From the NCBI GenBank assembly GCA_964017065.1, contig OZ024790.1, forward strand, positions 2,164,631 through 2,228,630: a stretch of 64,000 nt of DNA, given 5' to 3'. Position 1 is the first letter of the stretch, and every line of letters starts with the position of its first letter. Below, in pieces: positions 24,014 through 34,253 of this stretch. The notes beneath the pieces were generated by a model, which made no database searches, had not been told where the DNA came from, and saw only the letters and a program-made list of their open reading frames with translations. Source of the DNA: Haliclona indistincta (lineage: Eukaryota > Porifera > Demospongiae > Haplosclerida > Chalinidae). The translations under genes and the position numbers were made by a program.

Positions 24014-24290
24014 ATGCCTCTATCGGTGACGTCCTCATCTACTACCGAGTCTTCTACCAGCAGTGATGGAGATAGTACAGTTAATGGGGCAAATGAGGCT
24101 GTGCAGATAGGTCGCAAGAGGCGACAGCAGTTTAGTGACACTTTGACTAGCTACAAGCAAGAGAAGATGAAGAAACTGGCTGCTGATGCTCAAATGGTGC
24201 ATTTTGCCAAAAAAAAGAGCTGGAATTGAAGGAGAGGATGTTTCGACAATTGGAAACCACATGACAAGAGCAAGCGAAAACTATGAACAT
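24014..24290 (+). CDS. Low-complexity charged ORF, fragment
   Basis: Ser/Thr-rich start (SVTSSSTTESSTSSDGDS), then basic helical sequence (GRKRRQQFSDTLTSYKQEKM) and FAKKK. At 24213 a run of A shifts the frame; a one-base change would continue into ELELKERMFRQLE. Shape resembles the C-terminal part of transposon-encoded Myb/MADF-type proteins, but this is only a guess. Confidence 0.3.
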
Positions 24291-24910
24291 TGTTACTACA
24301 CAGCTGAAGGAGTTGACTAGTGCAATTACTGGCCCAGTCTATCGGGCTAGACTCAGAACTCTAATACTCTATTGTGGAGATTAGTTACACACATCTCTTT
24401 ATCAACTGGAGGAGACAAATATCTGCCGTGTTGGAGAAAAAACAAGGCGGAATGCTGTTTAACAATAATAACAGAGAATCAGGTAGACCTTGATGCTATA
24501 GTTTATTACATGTGTATCAATTATTTCATAACAATTTTAAAGCACGGTTGAAATACTTTATCTTTGAAAAAACATCAGATTTGATTTTTCTGTAGGAGAC
24601 AAATACCTGCCATGTTGCAAGCCGGAACACTGAGCAACATTAATATCAGAGAATGAGGTAGACTTTGATGGAAATGTTTTAATACTGAGTTTATTACGTA
24701 TGTGACAACAGTAACTTGTCTATGCACAGAGATGCAACCTTAACAGCACACACAAGCCATTGTTTGACATAGAGAGAGAGGCTCAAGGTCATAAATCACC
24801 AAACAGACAGAGGAGGCAGGAGTCGTAAGCAGATGGAAACCTAGACGAAAGTTTGTTGAGTTCGCCAACACCGAGCTGCCGGAGCTGCCCTACCATGGAC
24901 CAGGATAAAT

Positions 24911-25180
24911 GCCGCTCCCAACAGGCCTTGTCATTCCTGTCCACTGTGCTTTGGAGTGGATCACTCCAGGGAGGAGTGTGCGTTGGCATCTCTAAGAGCT
25001 CATCAAACTCTGCGCATACAGGTGGTTCGCTCTCCTGTTTTTTTTTCTCTTGGTTCTTTCCACTCGTTCTATTCGTCAATGTCGGATCACGAGGATGGAG
25101 CTCTTGATCCAGGAGCTGGAGTTCCGGACCCTCAGGTGCTATCGCCGGAGGTGGAGGAGATGATCGAGCAGGCAGCCTAG
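24911..25180 (+). pseudogene. CCHC zinc-knuckle fragment, retroelement-like
   Basis: Reads NRPCHSCPLCFGVDHSREEC: CPLC, four residues, H, four residues, C, an exact CX2CX4HX4C zinc knuckle. Such knuckles occur in gag-like and tyrosine-recombinase retroelement proteins; this family choice is inference. The frame continues through a Phe/Ser-rich part to a stop at 25180 after an acidic EVEEMIEQAA end. Truncated upstream. Confidence 0.4.
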
Positions 25181-25479
25181 ACGAAAGTTTGTTGAATTAT
25201 GGACTAAAAGACTGACCCGCATAGTAGATGGCGCCGCCAAGGAAGGACTACTATTAGAAGTGTCAGAGACCTGTTTTTTATCACTGTCTGCATGCATTGT
25301 ATTATGTCCCAAAACAGCCATAGGATACCAGCAAGCAATCTTCGTCCTAACACAACAATGTGTTGATTGCACAACCAGCTTCACCAGATTACGAACATGA
25401 ACATTCCATAGGTTTAGTGCTGTACTAGACCATTGACAGCACACAGCAACTACAGCTATTCCATCAGCAGATGATGATT

Positions 25480-25865
25480 ATAACAGATTTCATTTACAAA
25501 GTACAATGCAAGCTATTGATACAAGCTGGCAAAAATAACAGAAGCCAATAGTATGCTACCACAGTGTAATAATTAGCTGGGCATGCAGAAAGGAAGCAGC
25601 CTTTTTTGCTGAATTTTATCCGGACCAGCCACGCTATCCTGTAGTCCAGATCAAACCTACAATCTGCTAGCCAGTTAACCATGGACACATACGACTTCAG
25701 AGAAGTCCATTCAACTTCAGAGAAGAGCAACGGTAAACAAAGTAAGCAAATCACGCCATAAATCACGAACAAAGCTTTAATTCAAAAATCTAATACCATC
25801 AAGTTCAGACAGACACGCATGATTACTGTATGCCTCGTGGCTCCGCCCACCGAGGCATAACAATA
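25480..25865. repeat. Diverged member of the GCACC..GAGGCATAA repeat family
   Basis: Ends with the hairpin GCCTCGTGGCTCCGCCCACC then GAGGCATAA, the same 3' end as at 63535-63565 and, altered, at 50627-50658. The interior (GCTAGCCAGTTAACCATGGA, CACGCCATAAATCACGAAC) is recognisably related to those copies but diverged. Non-coding. Confidence 0.5.
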
Positions 25866-26508
25866 GAAGGTGCATACCACACATTTATTACCAATGCCTC
25901 TAACTTGATGCAGTCTGGATTACTGTCTGGTTCACATGATAACAATTTTTAAGAATCAACTGCAAATCATCTGGTAACCATCAAAAATATCACATTGAGT
26001 TACAAACCAGATACAAAATATACTGTTAATAGCTTTCACAAAGAAACAGAACATTAACTTTCGTTCAGTAGAGTTACACGAGGCAAACAATAACATAACT
26101 AGATTATGTCCTGGGCCTGTACTCCAAATACAGATATGTCCATACAGAGGCATACTAGGTCATACAACTGCCACAAATATAATGGTGAAAATAGATATAG
26201 TGAAAGAGAACATTCCGAATGAGATGTAACAGATAGTGTATGGCAAGGTGTGGAACATGCTGTGAAGTACTCTTCTCCATTATAAAACATCTTGACAGCC
26301 TCGTTTCATTAAGGTGGCGGGTTACCGTTCGATATGAATATTAATGAGTTAAATTCTTTTGTTTGTAACTTTTGACAGAAACTATTACAGAGTACAATAC
26401 TTGTTATGGAGCATGCTGACGTGCGTCCATGCTTCACTAGCGACTTTCAACAAGATCTGCAAACCGAGAAGTGCGCGCGATCTCTGGAACGATGTAGCAA
26501 TTTTTCGA

Positions 26509-26708
26509 NNNNNNNNNNNNNNNNNNNNNNNNNNNNNNNNNNNNNNNNNNNNNNNNNNNNNNNNNNNNNNNNNNNNNNNNNNNNNNNNNNNNNNNNNNNN
26601 NNNNNNNNNNNNNNNNNNNNNNNNNNNNNNNNNNNNNNNNNNNNNNNNNNNNNNNNNNNNNNNNNNNNNNNNNNNNNNNNNNNNNNNNNNNNNNNNNNNN
26701 NNNNNNNN
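26509..26708. other. Assembly gap (200 N)
   Basis: Exactly 200 unknown bases. It falls just downstream (minus strand) of the last visible integrase exon, so the exons with the second catalytic Asp and the Glu may lie in or beyond it. Confidence 1.
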
Positions 26709-26755
26709 CACTCACTATCATTAATTTTTTAATAATTATAATAGCTTGCACAAAC

Positions 26756-27470
26756 CATTTGTTTTTAGCACAGTCAATAAATAATGTCGTAGTATAACAG
26801 CTGGATCATTATTTGTGCTGGCAAGTGTAAGCCACAGTAAGTTTCGAGAGTAACTGCATTCCAGTATAGCCGGAACCCTCACATAATAGCATTAATTTTC
26901 CACATTAATTTTCTTACCCATCAATGCATCCATGTATTGTAAACCCATAGGGCTTGAGTTTATCATAGCCATCAATGTGCCACACATAATCAGGTCCCTA
27001 TAATTAATAGTAACTGTTTCATTCTCTAACATAACAATTATACCTTATTTTGGTAAACTCGACGCTTCAGTCTACGACTTTTTCTCCTATTCACAGCTGC
27101 AGGATCTAGTATCAGCAATAACATCTGTACTGTTTCTCTATTCAAATTAATGAGAACAATGATAATAACTAAGTTATAAGAATCTATAAAGCAAGGTAAA
27201 TACTACCTTTTCACTGTCAAATTATATTTCTTTTGTATTAAACGCCACATCTGTCGATAACCTATGTTGCTGTGACACCCACGAAGCTCTCTCTGTATAT
27301 TGATTGAAAGATGACGAATGGTCTATGCATCTGCAAGTCTGGTCCTACTTCAATTGCTTGCTGTACATCAGGAATAGGAGAATATTGCACTGAAGGGCCT
27401 TTACGAAACAAGCGTAGTTGCTTCAGTTTACCTTTGAGCCATGTTAATCTATTTACAATATCATTATCAT
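26756..27470 (-). pseudogene. Integrase core (rve) domain gene, partial
   Basis: Four minus-strand exons join with matching phases. E1 (about 27470-27207) contains GKLKQLRLFRK and then, in another frame, IGYRQMWRLIQKKYNLTVKR. E2 is 27137-27054 (LILDPAAVNRRKSRRLKRR), E3 26997-26918 (GPDYVWHIDGYDKLKPYG ... GCIDG), E4 26853-26756 (YSRNLLWLTLASTNNDPAV). The pattern WHID, GYDKLKPYG, GCIDGYSR is the start of a DDE integrase core as in a widespread metazoan family of integrase-domain proteins. The first catalytic Asp is WHID; the other catalytic residues are not visible. Within E1 the two frames are offset with a TAG between, so a frameshift or missed intron exists. Likely of transposon origin, possibly degenerate. 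Confidence 0.7.
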
Positions 27471-27544
27471 TGTCATGTGAGCACCTAGACAGCAAGGCTG
27501 GTGCAGCTTACCCACAAGAAACATGGTGCACTCTCTGTAAGTAA

Positions 27545-29003
27545 ACTAAAATTACCGAAATTTTGGTGTGTCGTGCCCAGTAGTGTCGAATCAACCCTAT
27601 GAAATTGGCACATGTAGCTGTTAGTGAGTACAGTAGCTAGTATATTTACCGCTAACTCTAGAGTCGTTCTTGTCCATGATAAATAAAGGATCGCCAGTAA
27701 ACATACAGGAAATGATTCTTAATAACGCCCATACCCTATTTCGGTTCCACGCCCACAGTAACGCCTAATAATTAAACTCATTGACACTCTTGACGGATGA
27801 TAGAACATGGCACGAGGGACGAGAGAACGTGTCCTGAGGGATGACGGCACATGTCCTGAGGGATGACGGCATATGTCACGAGAGGCGACCTTTAGGGCCA
27901 CCGTACGACCACGATTGTAGATCTAGTAGACTCTGCACTCGTCTGCAGACATTAGCGATGACGAGAACTTGGCTACTTGGCCGACTGTGAAGTGGCAGTT
28001 TCGGTGAATGAAGGAACAGACACTAGTAGTGGCACTTCCAGCACTTCGGTATCGATACTAGATAGGTCGAGCTAGCGTCAACAGCGTCTGAACTAGTCAA
28101 TCAATTTATTTAGACACATGGCATTACCATAGATAATACAGTACAAGTGTATACGCAATGGGGTAATAAACGGAGGGGTCTACGGAAATCTGTTGAAACA
28201 CTCACTGCATCGGGCGTGGGCGTGTTGCACAAAGTTGTAAAGTTGTTTCTACGGTTCTGAGGAGCGGGTAGAAGCTGAATCAAATAGCACACGAGTTCAT
28301 TTGCTATTGAAGAAGAGGCTGTTTCTGTAAATAGCCTTGTTATAATTGCTAGGCTGCAAATTTCGCCGTTTTTTCCTGAAATCCTGTGTTACGGTTACTT
28401 TGTGTTAGATTATTACAGAGCTGGTTTGTGTAGTGCTGGTTTGTTGTATGTTTTTAGGTAGCTTATTGTGTAGTGCATTGCGTAAAAATACTATTCGAGC
28501 GCTACGCTTCGTAGAGAACAGTAGATACGCCGCCAAGTAGCAGGGAACAAGCTTGTTGTTACGTTTTTTTGTGTTAGATTATTGGCAAGGCTGATAATAC
28601 CAGGACTTCATAAGCAATGCCAGCGAATACCAACATCCTTGCTCTACTGCGTCAAAATACGTTTGTACGCACAGCCAAAGATCAAGGAGCTCGATATCTT
28701 GTCTTGAGTACAACCACTTCTGCTGCAGCCATTCATTTCTTGTAAATGTTTGGAAACGTCCGTGTTACCCGATGCAGTGATTGTCTCACCCCGGATAGCA
28801 ATATACGGGCTCGTTGCGTATCCACTTGTACTGTATTATCTATGGCATTACGTAGCATAATAGGAGCATACTAGGAGCATAATAGGGGGAAATAGAAGCA
28901 TTGCCAAAAAGCATAATAGGCAAATTTAAAAGCATAACCGGCGCAAGCCGAGCTTGTAGTAAACGTCATTGCAAAGCGCCGCGCGCAGCGCTCGGCGGAG
29001 TTT
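27545..29003. other. No supported gene
   Basis: Holds a short tandem repeat near 27800-27890 (GTCCTGAGGGATGACGGCA) and repeated TTTTGTGTTAGATTATT near 28398 and 28565. No ORF with splice or paralogue support is seen. Confidence 0.4.
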
Positions 29004-29013
29004 ACGTAATAGT

Positions 29014-29131
29014 TAACTCCCGGTCTCTGAGGCGATACGGGATATATACCGAGGTGGTTAATTATGCTGTCCGAGGATGGCATTATTAACCACCGAGGTA
29101 TTATCCCGATCGCCGAAGAGACCGGGAGTTA
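29014..29131. repeat. Palindromic MITE-like repeat
   Basis: The left arm TAACTCCCGGTCTCTGAGGC continues to ACCGAGGTGGTTAAT and is inverted at 29082-29131 (ATTAACCACCGAGGT ... GAGACCGGGAGTTA), with a loop of about 20 bases. Arms are about 48 bp with a few mismatches. Confidence 0.7.
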
Positions 29132-29603
29132 GCTGACTTGTACCCCATCTGCAGTCTTCTCGTGGTGTTTGTAGCTGCTGTAGCTGTTCTGTAGCTTGTA
29201 AGCGAAGATCTACGAGCGATGGGAGCCCAGGGCACTCGCCTCCAAGCGCACACTCGCCAGGTCTATAATGGCGAACGCCCGTGTTCAAGTTGGGCGACAA
29301 ACGAAGCCTGGCGTCAACTTTTGTGCAGCTAAAATGCACGGTAACTTGGCTTTCAGGCAGCAATGCTGGCTGACCTTTCCAAAAGGTTAACACGTGCGCC
29401 AAAAATTTATTGATAATTTATTGACGATGGCCCACTAGTAACTGCTATTTTGTGGGGTATAAAGCTCCACGCACTTTCGTCGGGTGGGTAGGTGTGGACA
29501 AGGAACTAGTGGCACTTTGCCACTTCCTGGAAAATATCCATATTGGACAGGTTTAACTTTAATATCCTGGGAAATATCCATATTTTCCTCGGTATATGGG
29601 ATA

Positions 29604-30085
29604 CAAGAAATTAAAAAGATTTCTATCGAAATCAAAAGGATGTAGGGTTGTGAAATCTACCCGGCACTGGTTCACAATGTAAACTAACAAGGAACAAGTA
29701 TAGAATGGTAACACGATTGACTTGCTAACAGACCATAGATCCCTACATCAGTGGCTGCTGTGGTTGACCTAGTTGCTGTTGACTGCTGACACCTGACGTG
29801 CATTCAGCTTGTGCACAGCCACTGATGTAGGGATCTATGGTCTGTTAGCAAGTCAATCGTGTTACCATTCCATGCTTGTTCCTTGTTAGTTTACATTGTG
29901 AACCAGTGGTAGATTTCACAACCCTACATCCTTTTGATTTCGATAGAAATCTTTTTAATTTCTTGTTTGTGTCCTTTTTACCTTTTAGTGAAGTGTAGTT
30001 CAATATCATGAACGTACTGAGCCGTCTTTGTTTCCACCATTGATTTAGTTTTCCTGTTGTCGATAGCTTTTCTTTATTATTAATT
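29604..30085. mobile_element. Inverted-repeat element, copy 1 (paired with 40096-40600)
   Basis: The left arm, from CAAGAAATTAAAAAGATTTC through AACACGATTGACTTGCTAAC to CCCTACATCAGTGGC, is inverted in 29815-29965. The arms are about 150 bp. The shared sequence with the second copy extends another 120 bp to the right (TTTGTGTCCTTTTT ... GTTTCCACCATT), so the mobile or duplicated unit is larger than the palindrome. The loop differs between copies. Confidence 0.7.
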
Positions 30086-30301
30086 ATGGCTAAACGTGTG
30101 CAGCAGGCTTCTTTACTTGTAATTATGGAATGTACTTGATGATATTATTGTAGATTTTGCCCTTAAACATAATAATGGTAGAATATTGCTTATACATGTA
30201 TAATTAAGATTAATTGCTTGTCACTACTTTACTAATCATCATGACATTAAGTTGCAAAAACAGCCAAAATGAGCCACGACAAACATGCAAAACCATCCAA
30301 C

Positions 30302-30330
30302 TTCTGGGGGGCTGCGCCCCCCAGACCCCC
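30302..30330. repeat. Short GC-rich hairpin
   Basis: CTGGGGGGCTGCGCCCCCCAG forms a near-perfect 9-bp stem. It lies just downstream of the secreted gene's open frame. It may be a transcript hairpin or a repeat end. Confidence 0.4.
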
Positions 30331-30335
30331 TGCTA

Positions 30336-31787
30336 TTATTCTTTATATAATGCCCAGGTTAACATCAAATCCTGCAGCCGCCCATGATCACGAGTGCATC
30401 TAACTCTTGATGGTGGTCCAAATGAGACAGTGAAGGAGCAGGGGGGTACGACAAGCAAATTTATTCTGACGTAATGCTGACGTAGATTCACGTAGTCAAT
30501 GATTTAGTAAACCAGAATACATTGCGTCTTTCCTGGTCTGCTACGCCTTTAGAGGACAATTTGACCGGTAAGTATGTTGCTAAATGGATTCTACTGCCCA
30601 AGACCTTTCGTTTAAGCTACCGTACCCCACCCGTACCTCTTTTAGTTTTTGCAGTACAGAGAGCTGAAGATAAAGAATTGGTTGGCAAAATAATTCACCC
30701 AAGAAAGCACAAACGTGATCAAAACAGCATTGCTATCATTCTAGAGCATCATTCGGTTAATAATGTAAAGAAATTTCGGCTGTGGTGCACAAACTCTGGC
30801 TGCAATACGCACAAATGTTGTCCAATCACTGTAACAGCAGAAAACTTGTTTCAGCTATTTTCAGTAGATTGTTCTGGAATATTACTTGCCTTGACCTTGA
30901 GTGTAAACAATGCACACTTGAGCTGGATATCATGTACTATAGCGCGATGGCAAACTGTTTAAACTATCCTGCATACATTCCTGCATATTATTATTCGTTA
31001 GTGGGCGTGTGGTATGTCAACAATACGTCATATTAAATTAGCTTGTCGTACCCCCCCTGGTGAAGGAGAGTGAGTACTCAATGGTGGGATCAGCATCTCT
31101 TGATGAGAATATGGAGAGTGTCATGGTGGAGTCCACTGTGGGACCAGCTACACGATAAACAATAACAATGTAAATACCGTATTCACAAAATAAACTCACC
31201 ATAATTACTGAACACAGCATCTGAATACACTACCCAGTAGTTGTCAATCCTGTCCAGGTTAGGGACAGTAGTGTTGCACTTCACAATGCCCTGGTTGTTG
31301 GTCACATCACCATCCACTACTAGTCCAATTTGGTAAGTACATTTCAGTTGTTTGTAAGGCACACTATTGTTAGTGTCACTAGTGGAGACTACACTGAAGC
31401 CATCAGATCCATCTCCAGTAGGGTAGAACATGTCTCCAATGTTGCTGCCCATACCAGCATTACTTGCACTATTAACCTGACACCACAGACCATGCTGCTG
31501 TATCTGGGTCGCATTGAACAGTGTCCATGTTGGAACAAATTGACCACCAATCTGTGATCTCAACTCTAAAAAAGGAAGGTATTCGAGTGAATACGCATCG
31601 TGCAATCTATACTGACTAGAAAAATTATACGTATAGCACCTCCAACAATGGCTCCTATATTCGGGATGACATCAATATTGCCTGTGGCATTCGTAGTTTT
31701 GTTGCTACTGCAGCCATCAATCGGACTCTGGGCTGTGATGTATATACAAACGACGGCCAGCACGACAAAGAGCAGTAGAGACGGCAT
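30336..31787 (-). pseudogene. Secreted protein, Ig-like ectodomain, exon 3 split by an insertion
   Basis: Exon 1 (31787-31640) starts MPSLLLFVVLAVVCIYITAQ, a clear signal peptide, and ends in phase 1. Exon 2 (31565-31200) has CAG/TAG-type acceptor, phase 1 both sides, and contains GLWCQVNSASNAG, GSNIGDMFYPTGDGSDG, KCTYQIGLVV and a second Cys (IVKCNTT), an arrangement like an Ig-type domain; this class is inference. Exon 3 starts at 31147 (AGPTVDSTMTLSIF) and is interrupted by a 621-bp element (30439-31059). Removing the element rejoins LSFT to VSFGPPSRVRC in the same frame, open to 30336. With the insertion the frame ends a few residues into the element. The original protein was probably a longer membrane or secreted receptor. 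Confidence 0.6.
30439..31059. mobile_element. hAT-like non-autonomous element (621 bp) in an exon
   Basis: Terminal inverted repeats CAGGGGGGTACGACAAGC at both ends (right end with one more G). It is flanked by a direct repeat GTGAAGGAG at 30430-30438 and 31060-31068. CAGGG ends with an 8-bp target duplication fit the hAT superfamily; the ninth matching base may be chance. The 146-codon plus-strand ORF inside has no recognised transposase motif, so I treat the element as non-coding. Confidence 0.85.
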
Positions 31788-31837
31788 CGCGGTGTCTATC
31801 CGATCTGAATTAGGGCCTAAGCTCTGTATGCATGCAA

Positions 31838-33260
31838 TAGAGTAAGCCACCAATATTCGGCCACCATCTATTATCGGCCACTCGTTCGTACACTTACAAA
31901 TACGCTACACAGATCAAACTTGACCGACGGATAGACACACACTTCCTCTGCCTGCATTGCAAATATGCAGCTCGTAACTGCTTCTTTGTCTACTGTGGAG
32001 ACGAAGAAAGTGGGTAGCCGAAAACATTGATGTTCGGCAAAAGCAATCTATTATCTGGCACCAGTCCTAGTGACTGATAGACGAATAGGGCGGGATTGCA
32101 AGTCAGTACTGCAAACACCTTTATCCATCAGCATTACAACGAGCTACAATTGAAAGGCTCTCGTCTTGCCGTCCGGGTAATTTTCTTTTCCAAAGACCCC
32201 GGGGTCGAGCAATCTATGTCATGATATTGTTTCAGTGCAATTTATGCTCAAAGAAAACACGATTGCGATACAGAAACACGTCGGCTGAGTAGAGCCATCT
32301 CATGTCCACCACAATCACCAAAATTCAGTAACCCTGCGTTCGTCTCTTGATCGCACAAGCTGCAAACAGCCAAAATAGTGGGCGTGGCTTCCAAGGAGTA
32401 ACCCAGTGTTTGTAAAACAAAAAGTAAACCGAGCATTCCAGAAGTTAAATTTGATTCTAAGCCTCTTTGTCTGCACTCGCAAAGTAGTTTAGCGCTGATC
32501 AATGACTGCACTCGTGATGGACATGGACAGTGCTTGCTGATATGAGGACTTCTCTATAAAATTACTATCCATCACTAATGCAGTCACTGATCAGCGCTAA
32601 ACTACTTTGCGAGTGCAGAAAAAGAGGCTTAGAATCAAATTTAACTTCTGGAATGCTCGGTTTACTTTTTGTTTTACAAACACTGGGTTACTCCTTGGAA
32701 GCCACGCCCACTATTTTGGCTGTTTGCAGCTTGTGCGATCAAGAGACGAACGCTGGGCTACTGAATTTTGGTGATTGTGGTGGACATGAGATGGCTCTAC
32801 TCAGCCGACGTGTTTCTGTATCGCAATCGTGTTTTCTTTGAGCATAAATTGCACTGAAACAATATCATGAGTTGCCGAACATAGATTGCTCGACCCCGGG
32901 GTCTTTGGAAAAGAAAATTACCCGGATGGCAAGACGAGAGCCTTTCAATTGTAGCTCGTTGTAATGCTGATGGATAAAGGTGTTTGCAGTACTGACTTGC
33001 AATCCCGCCCTATTCGTCTATCAGTCACTAGGACTGGTGCCAGATAATAGATTGCTTTTGCCGAACATCAATGTTTTCGGCTACCCACTTTCTTCGTCTC
33101 CACAGTAGACAAAGAAGTAGTTACGAGCTGCATATTTGCAATGCAGGCAGAGGACGTGTGTGTCTATACGTCGGTCAAGTTTGATCTGTGTAGCGTGTTT
33201 GTAAGTGTACGAACGAGTGGCCGATAATAGATGGTGGCCGAATATTGGTGGCTTACTCTA
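31838..33260. mobile_element. 1.4-kb foldback element, near-perfect inverted arms
   Basis: The left arm (31838 to about 32522) starts TAGAGTAAGCCACCAATATT and reappears inverted at about 32567-33260, ending AATATTGGTGGCTTACTCTA. Arms of about 685 bp differ at only a few positions by eye; the spacer is about 45-65 bp. Each arm holds the same 87-codon ORF (32248-32511 minus, 32578-32841 plus), starting MQSLISAKLLCEC; no known domain is recognised. Small mismatches between arms argue against a pure assembly artefact. Confidence 0.9.
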
Positions 33261-34253
33261 CCACCGTGACGTTCGTTTGATATCCTGAACTACAGGAAAT
33301 CAAAGATTGTTGCAATCTATTGAGAGAGAGAGAGTGTGTGTGAAGTAATCAGCTATTATATAGCAAGACTGTGGTACAAAGCTTTAGCTTGGAATCATTC
33401 CAGTAACTTGCAAGTGTTGGTTAGAACTCATAGCCTATAGTGACTAAGCACTTGAAACACTCAGAAACAGCATCATCCATCATCTCAGAGGTTGTTTAAA
33501 GTATTAGTTTGTGATCTAATGCAGTATCCATGAAGGGTACTATTCTTATCTAAATTCTTAGGTATTCTTATCTTAGGGACAGAGCGGTTCCACTTTAGAG
33601 GTACAGTTGCTGTTAGGTAGACCACAAAAAAATGTTTTTCTATACAGTAATGGTCATAATTTGTACAGTTGTTCTGCTGAACAACTGGAAATCATAAACT
33701 GTTGAAGCACCATGAGGTAGTGGGTACAGTTAGCAAGGCCCTAGAAAAATGCTTGAATTATGATATTGTAGCTTATGACATTGATGGGATCAAAATTATG
33801 AGATCTCTCTAGATCTGTGCAATTCATTAGTAATCGACATACCAACTTTTACTTTATTGCAGCAACCATTTGCCTGCAACCATTATTTCCTGTACTCATT
33901 TTTCCCGCACAATGATTCCCTCTCATCTGATATTTCCTCTCTATATCCAGTCTATATCTAATATTAATGCTATTGTGTCCTTTCGCTATTATCATAGAAA
34001 AGTGGAGGGTCCGTTATGTGGACCTAGTATACTTCCTTGTGGGACTACTTAAGGAGAGACTCTATTGAAGGACTCTGTAAGTAGATTGTCATGTGGCACG
34101 GAATCGGATGGATTGATGAGTGACTGGATTAGTTTAGTACAACATGAGCCCCGCCAACGTTTTCAGGGATTCTTTACATTGTAAGTGGGCGGGATAGGGC
34201 GGGGTCGGTGTCCGCAAGTTTCTCTTCCTTTTCAGCATTCTTCTCTGTCCGTC
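33261..34253 (+). promoter_or_regulatory. Upstream region of NLR1 with GC boxes
   Basis: No gene between the foldback and NLR1; contains a GAGAGAGAGAG/GTGTGTGTG run near 33320-33343. Close to the start are two GC-box-like motifs (GGGCGGGA 34187-34194, GGGCGGGG 34197-34204). The region about 34076-34250 is related to 43535-43698 upstream of NLR2, which also keeps GGGCGGGG (43665-43672). Promoter function is inference. Confidence 0.35.

Noticed and set aside
23565..24038. Minus-strand 157-codon ORF rich in LEHHLD repeats
   Set aside because: It is the complement of an 18-bp minisatellite, which leaves several frames open; no non-repeat support.
26359..26751. ORFs running through the N gap
   Set aside because: They exist only because unknown bases hide stop codons.
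30522..30962. 146-codon plus-strand ORF inside the TIR element
   Set aside because: No transposase motif or paralogue support; it lies in a short non-autonomous element.
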